This document shows positions 34,308 through 42,040 of a DNA stretch of 64,000 nt, piece by piece. A model generated the notes under the pieces. It was given only the letters and a program-made list of their open reading frames with translations, was not told the DNA's origin and made no database searches. The DNA is from Streptococcus infantis SPAR10 (lineage in GTDB: Bacteria; Bacillota; Bacilli; Lactobacillales; Streptococcaceae): positions 1 to 64,000 of the forward strand of contig NZ_ALCH01000005.1 of assembly GCF_000279535.1 (NCBI RefSeq), read 5' to 3'. The translations under genes were made by a program, and so were the position numbers. The number at the start of each line of letters is the position of its first letter. Position 1 is the first letter of the stretch.

Positions 34308-35576
34308 ATGTTACATGAGTTGAGGAGGAGTCTTCAGAAGATCCCATATAACCTCAAATTAGTTCTAGCGGTCATCATGCTAGGGCTAGTTTCAGGTATA
34401 TTCGGAATTTTGCTCCATTATCTTTTAGAGCTGGTCGAAGGGATTGCTTTTGGTCAGACAGAGCATAACACTGGATTCTTGACAGATGGGGTTGCCTCAT
34501 CACGGATAGGTATCAGTTTAATCATCCTAGGCGTCAGTTCTGCCTTGGTATGGTATTTCTTGCAAAGAAAAGCAAAGATTTTTTCCATCAAAGCGCAGAT
34601 GAAAGATGAAACATCACAATACAAACTTCATTTTTTAAAACAACTAGTTCATTCAATTTGGCAGATTGTTGCAGTTGGAGGAGGAGCGCCTATCGGTAAG
34701 GAAGCTGCGCCACGGGAGATTGGAGCTTTATTTGCAAGACCTATTGCCAATATATTTTCTCTCTCCGTGAAGGACCAAATCTTTCTCATTGCCTGTGGAG
34801 CTGGTGCGGGTTTAGCAGCTGTCTATCAGGTTCCGTTAACGAGTGTGTTTTTCGTTTTTGAAACCTTGGGAATTGCTTTATCTGTCAAACGTTTTTTCTT
34901 GGTTGGTCTGACTACATATGTATCAGCCTTTATAGCAGGCTTTGTTGTTTCAGATCATGCTCTCTACCAGATTCCAGCTTTGACTTGGTCACTAGGTGAT
35001 ATGTGGCTTATTCCCTTATTAGTTCTTTTCCTGACTCCACTCGCTTGGCTTTTTAGTCGCTTCAACAAACAAGCTTCTTCAAAGAGAATTAAGGACAAGC
35101 GGATACTCTATACTCTGCCTGTAACATTCCTTTTCCTTGTTGGATTGGCTAGCCATTTCCCTCATCTACTTGGTAATGGGCGTATGATGGCTCAGGAAAT
35201 TTTAAACGGCAGTAATGCAAAGACGGTAATCCTCTTATTTGTCTTGAAAGCCTTGGTCGTTTTAGTCACCCTTTGGGCAGGTGCCTATGGCGGTACCTTG
35301 ACCCCATCTTTTGCCTTGGGGATGGCAGGAGCTGCACTCTTGACCATGTTTTTAGGTAGTGGCAACCAGCCAGCAGTTTTACTATTAGGTTCGGTTTGCT
35401 TTTTAGCTGTGACCTTGAAGGCACCCCTGTCTGCAACTGGATTGGTAATGGGTTTCACTGGTCAGTCATTTGAGGCTATGCCTTTTCTTTTGGTGACTGC
35501 TTATTTGGCATTTAGTTTTGCTAGAATGCTGGACCGAATCCCTTGGGAGAAATACTTAGACCAAAGACAAGGATAA
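34308..35576 (+). CDS. CLC-family chloride channel/antiporter
   Basis: A 422-aa membrane protein with about ten helices. The ion-pathway motifs are visible: GGGAPIGKEAAPREIGALFA (equivalent of GREGP with the gating Glu), AAVYQVPLTSVFFVFETLG, and AGAYGGTLTPSFALGMAGA (GGxFxPS-like). It begins 2 bases after the punA stop with no real ribosome site, so translation depends on coupling. A CLC gene at the end of a nucleoside phosphorylase operon is unexpected. A hairpin near 35668-35685 follows. Channel versus H+/Cl- exchanger cannot be decided. Confidence 0.9.
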   Translation: MLHELRRSLQKIPYNLKLVLAVIMLGLVSGIFGILLHYLLELVEGIAFGQTEHNTGFLTDGVASSRIGISLIILGVSSALVWYFLQRKAKIFSIKAQMKDETSQYKLHFLKQLVHSIWQIVAVGGGAPIGKEAAPREIGALFARPIANIFSLSVKDQIFLIACGAGAGLAAVYQVPLTSVFFVFETLGIALSVKRFFLVGLTTYVSAFIAGFVVSDHALYQIPALTWSLGDMWLIPLLVLFLTPLAWLFSRFNKQASSKRIKDKRILYTLPVTFLFLVGLASHFPHLLGNGRMMAQEILNGSNAKTVILLFVLKALVVLVTLWAGAYGGTLTPSFALGMAGAALLTMFLGSGNQPAVLLLGSVCFLAVTLKAPLSATGLVMGFTGQSFEAMPFLLVTAYLAFSFARMLDRIPWEKYLDQRQG

Positions 35577-35667
35577 TAGAAAATTAATAAGAATACTCTA
35601 GTTTTTCTAATCCAAAATATATTTTAAATTTATAATCAATATCATTTAATAAAGAAAGGTAGAGCAT

Positions 35668-35702
35668 GTGTTCAGATTTGAACACAAGCGGAAAGCTTTT
35701 TT
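35668..35702 (+). terminator. Probable terminator after CLC gene
   Basis: GTGTTCA-GATT-TGAACAC, a perfect stem, followed by AAGCGGAAAGCTTTTTT with a second small stem and a T-run. Confidence 0.6.
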
Positions 35703-35806
35703 GAACAAAATACACACAGAAAGGATGGGTTAACCGTATTCGCTGAACTGAATACTGTTTACTCTCCTCTAAATCATAAAATTTAAGAAAGAAAGGAATT
35801 GAACCC

Positions 35807-35895
35807 ACCCTAAAAGCAGTGGGAAAAAGATAGTTGGTCTAGCGAGCATCGCTCACTGCGCCCAACTCCTATTTTCCCTTCGCTTTTTGACGGGT
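35807..35895 (+). ncRNA. Structured leader-like element, copy A (upstream of deoD)
   Basis: An 89-nt stacked hairpin. Helices: ACCC/GGGT, AAAAGC/GCTTTT, GGGAAAA/TTTTCCC, AGTTGG/CCAACT, capped by GAGCATCGCTCACTG (35844-35858). Between the helices are small internal loops (AGT/TTC and AGATA/TCCTA). A second copy with compensatory changes in each helix lies before parC. It ends 15 bases before the deoD ATG. No named riboswitch matches in my knowledge. It might be a cis-regulatory RNA or a palindromic mobile repeat. Confidence 0.65.
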
Positions 35896-35910
35896 TTGGT
35901 ATCTTATATT

Positions 35911-36621
35911 ATGTCTATCCATATTGCTGCTAAGCAAGGTGAAATTGCTGATAAAATTCTTCTTCCTGGGGATCCTCTTCGTGCGAAATTTATCGCTGAG
36001 AATTTCCTTGAAGATGCTGTTTGCTTTAACGAAGTCCGTAACATGTTTGGTTACACAGGTACTTACAAAGGTCACCGTGTATCTGTTATGGGAACAGGAA
36101 TGGGGATGCCATCCATCTCTATTTATGCGCGCGAGTTGATTGTTGACTACGGAGTGAAGAAATTAATCCGTGTGGGAACGGCTGGTTCTTTGAATGAGGA
36201 TGTTCACGTCCGTGAATTGGTCTTGGCTCAAGCAGCTGCAACCAACTCAAACATCATCCGCAACGATTGGCCTCAATACGATTTCCCACAAATCGCTAGC
36301 TTTGATCTTTTAGATAAGGCTTACCACATTGCCAAAGACCTTGGTATGACTACTCATGTCGGAAATGTATTGTCATCAGACGTTTTCTATTCAAACTACT
36401 TTGAGAAGAACATTGAACTTGGTAAATGGGGCGTGAAAGCTGTAGAAATGGAAGCAGCAGCCCTCTACTATCTTGCTGCCCAACACCACGTCGATGCTTT
36501 AGCTATTATGACGATTTCTGATAGCTTGGTTAATCCAGAAGAGGACACTACAGCAGAAGAACGTCAAAACACCTTCACTGATATGATGAAGGTTGGTTTG
36601 GAAACATTGATTGCTGACTAA
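35911..36621 (+). CDS. deoD: Purine-nucleoside phosphorylase (DeoD type)
   Basis: A 236-aa hexameric-type phosphorylase acting on adenosine, inosine and guanosine. Phosphate site [47 protein letters not shown], and the catalytic block [11 protein letters not shown] with SDSL (Asp). [17 protein letters not shown] is the family N-terminus, so the start is 35911; upstream codons belong to the hairpin element. There is no Shine-Dalgarno sequence before this ATG, unusual for the window. Followed by a terminator. Confidence 0.96.
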   Translation: MSIHIAAKQGEIADKILLPGDPLRAKFIAENFLEDAVCFNEVRNMFGYTGTYKGHRVSVMGTGMGMPSISIYARELIVDYGVKKLIRVGTAGSLNEDVHVRELVLAQAAATNSNIIRNDWPQYDFPQIASFDLLDKAYHIAKDLGMTTHVGNVLSSDVFYSNYFEKNIELGKWGVKAVEMEAAALYYLAAQHHVDALAIMTISDSLVNPEEDTTAEERQNTFTDMMKVGLETLIAD

Positions 36622-36631
36622 AAGAGAACGC

Positions 36632-36668
36632 AAAAGGAAGACTTTCTGGATGAAAATCTTCCTTTTTT
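36632..36668 (+). terminator. deoD terminator
   Basis: AAAAGGAAGA pairs with TCTTCCTTTT, with an additional TTT/AAA near the loop, then a T-run. Confidence 0.85.
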
Positions 36669-36708
36669 AGTCATTCAGTCCATACTGTGACCTTAATGAA
36701 ATGTTGCT

Positions 36709-37227
36709 CTATCGTCTATTTTGAAGAGATTGTAAGAAACAATCAATCTCTGCTTGAGAATGGAGAATGCGCATCTTCTTAGGGTATGTTTTGTTTAAGT
36801 ATTGGTATCTATCCTTAGCATTTTTCGTTCGTCCATCCCAAAGAATCCAGCGGATAAACTCCCAGTCAAAACGTTCAGGACAACCGTCTGCCATACTTTC
36901 TCTAACTTTTCCTCTGTATCTTAGATAGCGTTTAAAGGCTCTTGCTAAACAATTCCATGCTGAGAAGTTTAAAAAGATAATCTGATCAGCTTGCTCCATT
37001 CTTTCCTCATAGCAACACCAGCTATAGTTGCCGTCGATAACCCAATCCTCATGTTTAGAAAGGAAAGTTTTCATTTTCTTTAACATCCAATCGCGATCGC
37101 TATCTTGCCACCCAGGCTGAAATTGCAATCGGTCTATATGGAGTTTAGGAATGGAGTAGTAGCTGGAAAGTTTTTCAGCCAGAGTAGATTTACCTGAGCC
37201 TGAATATCCTATAATAGCAATTTTCAT
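36709..37227 (-). CDS. FlaR-like P-loop kinase (DNA topology modulation family)
   Basis: A 172-aa nucleotide-kinase-like protein. The P-loop is [16 protein letters not shown] at residue ~4; HIDRLQFQPGWQ and WVIDGNYSW are the substrate-lid blocks of the family often annotated DNA topology modulation protein FlaR. The biochemical substrate is unknown; the adenylate-kinase-like fold suggests a small-molecule phosphotransferase. GGAGGTTATC precedes the ATG. It lies between deoD (convergent) and rpsT. Confidence 0.85.
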   Translation of the reverse strand: MKIAIIGYSGSGKSTLAEKLSSYYSIPKLHIDRLQFQPGWQDSDRDWMLKKMKTFLSKHEDWVIDGNYSWCCYEERMEQADQIIFLNFSAWNCLARAFKRYLRYRGKVRESMADGCPERFDWEFIRWILWDGRTKNAKDRYQYLNKTYPKKMRILHSQAEIDCFLQSLQNRR

Positions 37228-37251
37228 GATAACCTCCAGAAAAATGTGTAC

Positions 37252-37278
37252 AAAAAAAGCTCCGAAGAGCTCATTTTG
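37252..37278 (-). terminator. rpsT terminator
   Basis: On the minus strand GAGCTC-TTCG-GAGCT with seven following T; a UUCG tetraloop. Confidence 0.85.
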
Positions 37279-37292
37279 TATCCAGTTAAAGA

Positions 37293-37526
37293 TTAACCAA
37301 GTTTAGCTGCAAGACGTGCTTTATCACGGTTAGCTTTATTCTTGTGGATCAAACCTTTAGTTTCTGCTTTATCGATGGCTGAGCTAGCAGCACGGTAAAG
37401 TTCTTCAGATGGGTTTGCTTCAAAAGCTTTGATAGCAGTACGCATAGCTGATTTTTGAGCTGAGTTCTTTTCGTTTTGTTTAACGTTCAATTCAGCGCGT
37501 TTGATAGCTGATTTAATGTTTGCCAA
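37293..37526 (-). CDS. rpsT: 30S ribosomal protein S20
   Basis: A 77-aa helical 30S protein binding 16S rRNA at the body base. [20 protein letters not shown] and [20 protein letters not shown] are the S20 blocks. The start is a TTG at 37526-37524, 8 bases after GGAGG; a frame from an ATG 15 bases upstream would bury that ribosome site. S20 genes in E. coli also use UUG, and the weak start takes part in autogenous control there; the same could apply here. Own promoter and terminator. Confidence 0.95.
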   Translation of the reverse strand: MANIKSAIKRAELNVKQNEKNSAQKSAMRTAIKAFEANPSEELYRAASSAIDKAETKGLIHKNKANRDKARLAAKLG

Positions 37527-37557
37527 TGTTCTTACCTCCATATTTACTAACTATACC

Positions 37558-37586
37558 ATTATATCTGAAAACTATTATTTTGACAA
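37558..37586 (-). promoter_or_regulatory. rpsT promoter
   Basis: TTGTCA, 17 bases, TATAAT on the minus strand. Confidence 0.8.
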
Positions 37587-37593
37587 GGGGAAA

Positions 37594-38514
37594 TCACTTT
37601 TTTAAATAAATTTCATCAATTTCATGATTTTTAGATTTATGAAGAATGACTTCAGCCCGATTTCTTGTCGGTTCGATGTAGTTTTGTAGATTGGTCAAAT
37701 TAATACTTGTCCAAACCTGATGGGCAAAATCTTTGACTTCACTAATTGGTTGCTGGGTGAAACGATAGTAATAGTTGTTTGGATCATCTTGTGCAAAGCT
37801 AAGAAGTTTCAAGAAACGGTCCAAATACCAGCTCTCAATATCCTCGACTGCAGCATCTACATAGATTGAAAAATCGAAGAAGTCTGTAATATAAAGACGG
37901 CTATTACGTGGTGTTTGAAAGACGTTGATACCTTCTACAATGACAAAATCCGCTGCTTGAACTCTTTGTGTTATATCAGGTACGATATCGTAGATTTCGT
38001 GAGAATAAACAGGAATGTCAACATCCTGACCGTTTTTAAGTTGATCAAGGAAATCGAGCAAGCTTTCCATATCATAACTCTCAGGGAAACCTTTTCGGTT
38101 TAGGATATTTCGCTCATTTAAGATGCTGTTAGGATACAGAAAGCCATCAGTTGTCACTAATTCAACACTTGCTTCTGGAAAAATACGGGAAAGCAAAATT
38201 TGTAAGAGTCGGCTAGTAGTTGATTTGCCAACAGCGACACTACCTGAAATTCCGATAATAAATGGCTGATTTTTACTCTCCCTTTGGAGAAAAATCCCTT
38301 TTGAAAAGGCTAGATCTTCTTTGGAGCGTTTGTAGATTTGAATCAGATGAGCTAGCGGTAGGTAAATATCTGTTACATCTTGGAGACTAATCTGGTCATT
38401 AAAACTCTTAATCGAATCCAATTCCTCCTCGGTTAAAGGAGGTGTAGTTTTACGATGTAAAGATTGCCAAGTTCCGCGACTGATTTTTTCATAATGTATA
38501 AATTCGTTGGTCAT
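37594..38514 (-). CDS. coaA: Pantothenate kinase (type I)
   Basis: A 306-aa kinase for the first committed step of coenzyme A synthesis. P-loop [15 protein letters not shown] near residue 95, [25 protein letters not shown] and [10 protein letters not shown] are CoaA motifs, and the C-terminal [17 protein letters not shown] is typical. The ATG is preceded by ACGAGGAAATTT and a TGGTATACT extended -10 (minus strand, about 38538-38546). Type I enzymes are feedback inhibited by CoA (family knowledge). Confidence 0.96.
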   Translation of the reverse strand: MTNEFIHYEKISRGTWQSLHRKTTPPLTEEELDSIKSFNDQISLQDVTDIYLPLAHLIQIYKRSKEDLAFSKGIFLQRESKNQPFIIGISGSVAVGKSTTSRLLQILLSRIFPEASVELVTTDGFLYPNSILNERNILNRKGFPESYDMESLLDFLDQLKNGQDVDIPVYSHEIYDIVPDITQRVQAADFVIVEGINVFQTPRNSRLYITDFFDFSIYVDAAVEDIESWYLDRFLKLLSFAQDDPNNYYYRFTQQPISEVKDFAHQVWTSINLTNLQNYIEPTRNRAEVILHKSKNHEIDEIYLKK

Positions 38515-38575
38515 AAAATTTCCTCGTTTGATACCTCAGTATACCATAATTTACAAAGAAAGACATCTGAATCAT

Positions 38576-38604
38576 TTGAGAAAAAGTGCTCTCTTTGTTA
38601 GAAT
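38576..38604 (+). promoter_or_regulatory. Promoter of small membrane protein
   Basis: TTGAGA, 17 bases, TAGAAT. Confidence 0.6.
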
Positions 38605-38637
38605 AGAGGTAGAATAAACATCAAAAGAGGTGGTGTT

Positions 38638-38916
38638 ATGAGACTAGTGGTGAGTGATAAAATTCTAAAACTGACTAGCTTACTAGCAGTGATTCTGTGG
38701 TTATCTCCTACTTTGATTGAGTTTACCGTTAGTTTAGGAAGTCAAACCTTTAGCTGGTCTGCCTTTGTCTTGTTGTTCTTGCTACCAATTATTGGTTTTA
38801 TCTACTTGATTCTCGCCATTTTAATAAGAAAATGGTGGCTTTTCTTGTTTGGTCTAGCCTGTATTTTTTCCTTTGCTATCACTATGGCATTGGGTTATTA
38901 CTTGCTCGGTCCTTAA
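38638..38916 (+). CDS. Small three-helix membrane protein, unknown
   Basis: A 92-aa protein with three predicted membrane helices (about 12-30, 40-62, 67-88) and short loops including LIRKWW. No family motif recognised. AGAGGTGGTGTT precedes the ATG, and a promoter with good spacing lies upstream, so expression is plausible. It stands alone between divergent coaA and the methyltransferase gene. Confidence 0.72.
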   Translation: MRLVVSDKILKLTSLLAVILWLSPTLIEFTVSLGSQTFSWSAFVLLFLLPIIGFIYLILAILIRKWWLFLFGLACIFSFAITMALGYYLLGP

Positions 38917-39008
38917 AAGGAAATTCAACTTATATTATTTTTCAATAAATCGATGGCAAAGAAAAGCCTTTGTTGTCATGTAAACGATTTACAATTAACT
39001 TATTTATG

Positions 39009-39017
39009 TGGTAAAAT
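39009..39017 (+). promoter_or_regulatory. Extended -10 promoter giving a leaderless transcript
   Basis: TGGTAAAAT, six bases (GAAACT), then the ATG of the methyltransferase. A TTTACA lies 18 bases upstream as a possible -35. Confidence 0.65.
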
Positions 39018-39023
39018 GAAACT

Positions 39024-39614
39024 ATGAGTAAAATGTATTATGCAGAAAATCCAGATGCAGCCCATGATGTTCATGAACTTAGAGTTGAGCTACTTGGGCA
39101 AAAGATGACCTTTTTGACAGATGCAGGTGTCTTTAGCAAAAAAATGATTGATTTTGGAAGTCAGTTGTTGTTAAGATGTTTGGATGTCGAAAAAGGTGAA
39201 AAAATACTTGATGTTGGTTGTGGCTATGGTCCTATTGGCTTGTCTTTAATCAAGGCATATGGTGTTCAAGCGACTATGGTGGATATCAATAATCGTGCCC
39301 TGGATTTAGCCCAGCAAAATGCAGTGAAAAACAATGTTCAAGCGACTATTTTCCAGTCCAATATTTATGAGCAGGTAGAAGGGCAATTTGATCATGTCAT
39401 TTCGAATCCACCCATTCGTGCAGGCAAGCAAGTCGTCCATGAAATCATCGAAAAAAGCATTGATTATCTTGTAGACGGTGGTGATTTGACCATTGTCATC
39501 CAGAAAAAACAGGGAGCTCCTAGTGCTAAAAACAAGATGGAAGAAGTCTTTGGTAATTGTGAGGTCGTGAAGAAAGACAAGGGTTATTATATCCTTAGAA
39601 GTGTGAAAGAATGA
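39024..39614 (+). CDS. RsmC-like class I SAM methyltransferase
   Basis: A 196-aa methyltransferase of the small-subunit rRNA guanine-N2 type (COG2813). SAM motif I is ILDVGCGYGPIGLSL near residue 60, and the acceptor motif NPPIR is in HVISNPPIRAGKQV. The N-terminus (MYYAENPDAAHDVHELRVEL) is the short streptococcal form without the duplicated domain of E. coli RsmC. It has no ribosome site; its -10 box is 6 bases from the ATG. It overlaps pdp by 4 bases (ATGA) and so leads the pdp-deoC-cdd operon. Target nucleotide is inferred. Confidence 0.88.
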   Translation: MSKMYYAENPDAAHDVHELRVELLGQKMTFLTDAGVFSKKMIDFGSQLLLRCLDVEKGEKILDVGCGYGPIGLSLIKAYGVQATMVDINNRALDLAQQNAVKNNVQATIFQSNIYEQVEGQFDHVISNPPIRAGKQVVHEIIEKSIDYLVDGGDLTIVIQKKQGAPSAKNKMEEVFGNCEVVKKDKGYYILRSVKE

Positions 39615-40894
39615 GAGCAGTAGATCTAATCCAGAAAAAAAGAGACGGTCAAGAACTAACCTCAAGTGAAATCAAATGGCTGGTAGAAGGCTATGTAGCT
39701 GGAACTGTTCCAGATTATCAAATGTCTGCTTTTGCTATGGCTGTTTATTTTAAAGGCATGACCACACGTGAGATTTCTGATTTGACTATGAACATGGTCA
39801 AGACAGGTCAGGAATTTGATTTATCCGCTATTGAAGGTATAAAGGTCGATAAACACTCTACCGGGGGAGTAGGAGATAAGGTTACCTTGATTTTAGCTCC
39901 ATTAGTCGCTAGTTTTGACGTACCAGTTGCCAAGATGAGTGGTAGAGGTCTGGGGCACACCGGAGGTACTATCGATAAATTAGAATCTATCAAAGGTTTT
40001 CAAGTCGAACGCAGTCAAAATGACTTTATCAAACAGGTTCAGGATATCGGGGTTTCAGTTATTGGTCAATCTGACCAACTAGTCAAAGCGGATAAACTGC
40101 TCTATGCACTACGTGATGTGACCGCAACAGTTGATACTATTCCCTTGATTGCTAGTTCTGTCATGAGTAAAAAGATTGCAGCTGGAGCGGATGCTATTTT
40201 GCTGGATGTTACTGTCGGTGAAGGTGCCTTTATGAAAACAGTCGACGAGGCGCGTGAACTGGCTCAAACCATGGTGAATCTCGGGAAAGCTGTGGGGCGT
40301 AAGACAGTAGCAGTCATTACGGATATGAGTCAACCTTTGGGACGTGCCATTGGGAATCGCTTGGAAATTCTAGAAGCACTAGAAATTCTTCAGGGTAAAG
40401 GACGCGAGGATATTAGTCACTTTATCTGTGAGTTAGCCCAGATTATGCTTTCTCTGGCAAATGTTGAAAAAACAGTCGAGGAAGTAAGGCAACATCTTGA
40501 AAATGGTCAGGCACTCAAGAAATTCGAAGCGATGGTCCTCGCTCAAGGTGGAGATTTAGAAGATCTTTATCGACCTGTAATAGTTGATCATGTGGTAGAA
40601 ATTCCTGCTCAGGAAGATGGTGTTATTGAGGCACTGCCAGCCATGGAGTTCGGCCTTTTCGCTATGAGATTAGGTGCTGGTCGTGCAGTCAAAACAGATG
40701 CTCTTGATTATGAGACAGGAATTGTTTTTGAGAAGAAAGTTGGGGAATCAGTCAAAAAAGGTGAAATTGTCGCAAAAGTATATGCAAATGGCAAAATTTC
40801 TCCGGAACTAGTTACAGATTTCCAAAAATATGTTAAAATTAAAATAAGTGATGAAACGCTTAAAACGCGTGAAATCATCGAAATTATCTCCTAA
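39611..40894 (+). CDS. pdp: Pyrimidine-nucleoside phosphorylase
   Basis: A 427-aa enzyme cleaving uridine and thymidine to base and (deoxy)ribose-1-P. Phosphate and substrate motifs KHSTGGVGDKVTLILAPLVA, SGRGLGHTGGTIDKLESIKG and LRDVTATVDTIPLIASSVMS are diagnostic. Full length for the NP-II family. It overlaps the methyltransferase gene by 4 bases, and deoC follows after 17 bases. Products feed DeoB and DeoC. Confidence 0.97.
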   Translation: MRAVDLIQKKRDGQELTSSEIKWLVEGYVAGTVPDYQMSAFAMAVYFKGMTTREISDLTMNMVKTGQEFDLSAIEGIKVDKHSTGGVGDKVTLILAPLVASFDVPVAKMSGRGLGHTGGTIDKLESIKGFQVERSQNDFIKQVQDIGVSVIGQSDQLVKADKLLYALRDVTATVDTIPLIASSVMSKKIAAGADAILLDVTVGEGAFMKTVDEARELAQTMVNLGKAVGRKTVAVITDMSQPLGRAIGNRLEILEALEILQGKGREDISHFICELAQIMLSLANVEKTVEEVRQHLENGQALKKFEAMVLAQGGDLEDLYRPVIVDHVVEIPAQEDGVIEALPAMEFGLFAMRLGAGRAVKTDALDYETGIVFEKKVGESVKKGEIVAKVYANGKISPELVTDFQKYVKIKISDETLKTREIIEIIS

Positions 40895-40911
40895 TTTAAG
40901 GAAAATCCGAA

Positions 40912-41574
40912 ATGAAATTAAATAAATACATTGATCATACGCTTTTAAAGCAAGATGCGACCGAACAACAAATCGATCGTTTGCTATCTGAAGCAAGAGA
41001 GTACGGTTTTGCCAGTGTTTGTGTGAATCCTTGCTGGGTTTCGCATGCAAAAGCTGGTCTAACAGATACTGATGTCAAGGTTTGTACAGTTGTAGGTTTT
41101 CCTCTTGGAGCTACAACTTCAGCTGTCAAAGCCTATGAAACCAAAGAAGCCATCCAAAATGGTGCTGACGAAATTGATATGGTTATCAACGTTGGTGCAC
41201 TAAAGTCAGGAAATCTTGCATTAGTTGAGACAGACATTCAAGCTGTTGTTGAAGCAAGTGGAGACAAATTGGTTAAGGTTATTATTGAAGCTTGTTTGTT
41301 AACGGATGAAGAAAAAGTTCTGGCTTGCCAACTTGCTCAAAAAGCTGGTGCAGACTTTGTCAAGACTTCTACAGGATTCTCGACAGGTGGTGCGACCCTA
41401 CCAGATGTTCAATTAATGCGTCAGACAGTTGGTCCTGATATGGGGGTCAAAGCAGCTGGTGGAGCTCGTTCTTATGCAGATGCAGTTGCCTTTGTTGAAG
41501 CAGGAGCTACTCGTATTGGAACATCTTCTGGTGTTGCGATCTTAAAAGGAGAATTAGCTGATGGCGACTACTGA
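40912..41574 (+). CDS. deoC: Deoxyribose-phosphate aldolase
   Basis: A 220-aa class I aldolase splitting deoxyribose-5-P into acetaldehyde and glyceraldehyde-3-P. The Schiff-base Lys lies in [29 protein letters not shown] and [16 protein letters not shown] are the other active-site blocks. A modest AAGGAAAA ribosome site. Overlaps cdd by 14 bases. Completes deoxynucleoside catabolism with Pdp and DeoB. Confidence 0.97.
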   Translation: MKLNKYIDHTLLKQDATEQQIDRLLSEAREYGFASVCVNPCWVSHAKAGLTDTDVKVCTVVGFPLGATTSAVKAYETKEAIQNGADEIDMVINVGALKSGNLALVETDIQAVVEASGDKLVKVIIEACLLTDEEKVLACQLAQKAGADFVKTSTGFSTGGATLPDVQLMRQTVGPDMGVKAAGGARSYADAVAFVEAGATRIGTSSGVAILKGELADGDY

Positions 41575-41950
41575 GTTGATTGAATTAGCGATTGAAACTA
41601 GTAAAAAAGCTTACGTTCCCTACTCACATTTTCCGATTGGCGCTGTTTTGGTAGCCAAGGACGGAAGTATCTATACAGGGGTTAACATTGAAAATGCTAG
41701 CTACCCCTTGACCAACTGTGGCGAAAGAACTGCAATCTTTAAGGCGGTTTCTGAAGGACAACGAGACTTTTCAGAATTGATTGTCTATGGTCAAACTGAG
41801 AAACCAATTTCGCCTTGCGGTGCTTGTCGTCAAGTTATGGTAGAATTTTTTAAACCAGATCTAAAGGTGACTCTAGTCGCCAAAGATAAAACGACGGTCG
41901 AGATGACGGTCGGGGAATTACTTCCATATTCTTTTACAGACTTGCAATAG
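41561..41950 (+). CDS. cdd: Cytidine deaminase
   Basis: A 129-aa zinc enzyme deaminating cytidine and deoxycytidine. The zinc and catalytic motifs are CGERTAIF and PCGACRQVM, with [11 protein letters not shown] before them. AAAGGAG lies inside the deoC end, giving tight coupling through a 14-base overlap. It converts imported cytidine to uridine for Pdp. Confidence 0.97.
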   Translation: MATTELIELAIETSKKAYVPYSHFPIGAVLVAKDGSIYTGVNIENASYPLTNCGERTAIFKAVSEGQRDFSELIVYGQTEKPISPCGACRQVMVEFFKPDLKVTLVAKDKTTVEMTVGELLPYSFTDLQ

Positions 41951-42016
41951 TCTGTGTCACTCTCTGAGTGGCAAGGGTCCTTGTGACCAATCAATTCATA
42001 CTTGCAACTTAGTTGC
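41939..42016 (+). promoter_or_regulatory. Run of short hairpins between cdd and the nucleoside-binding lipoprotein
   Basis: AGACT/AGTCT, CACTC/GAGTG, CAAG/CTTG and GCAAC/GTTGC follow in sequence with no T-tract, so read-through is expected. They could stabilise or punctuate the mRNA 5' to the abundant lipoprotein gene. Confidence 0.4.
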
Positions 42017-42040
42017 GCATCTTATTTAGGAGGTTCAGTA

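Noticed and set aside
35584-35808. 74-codon minus-strand reading frame between the CLC gene and deoD
   Set aside because: No ribosome site. It runs through the putative terminator and ends at the structured element, and the composition is AT-rich noise.
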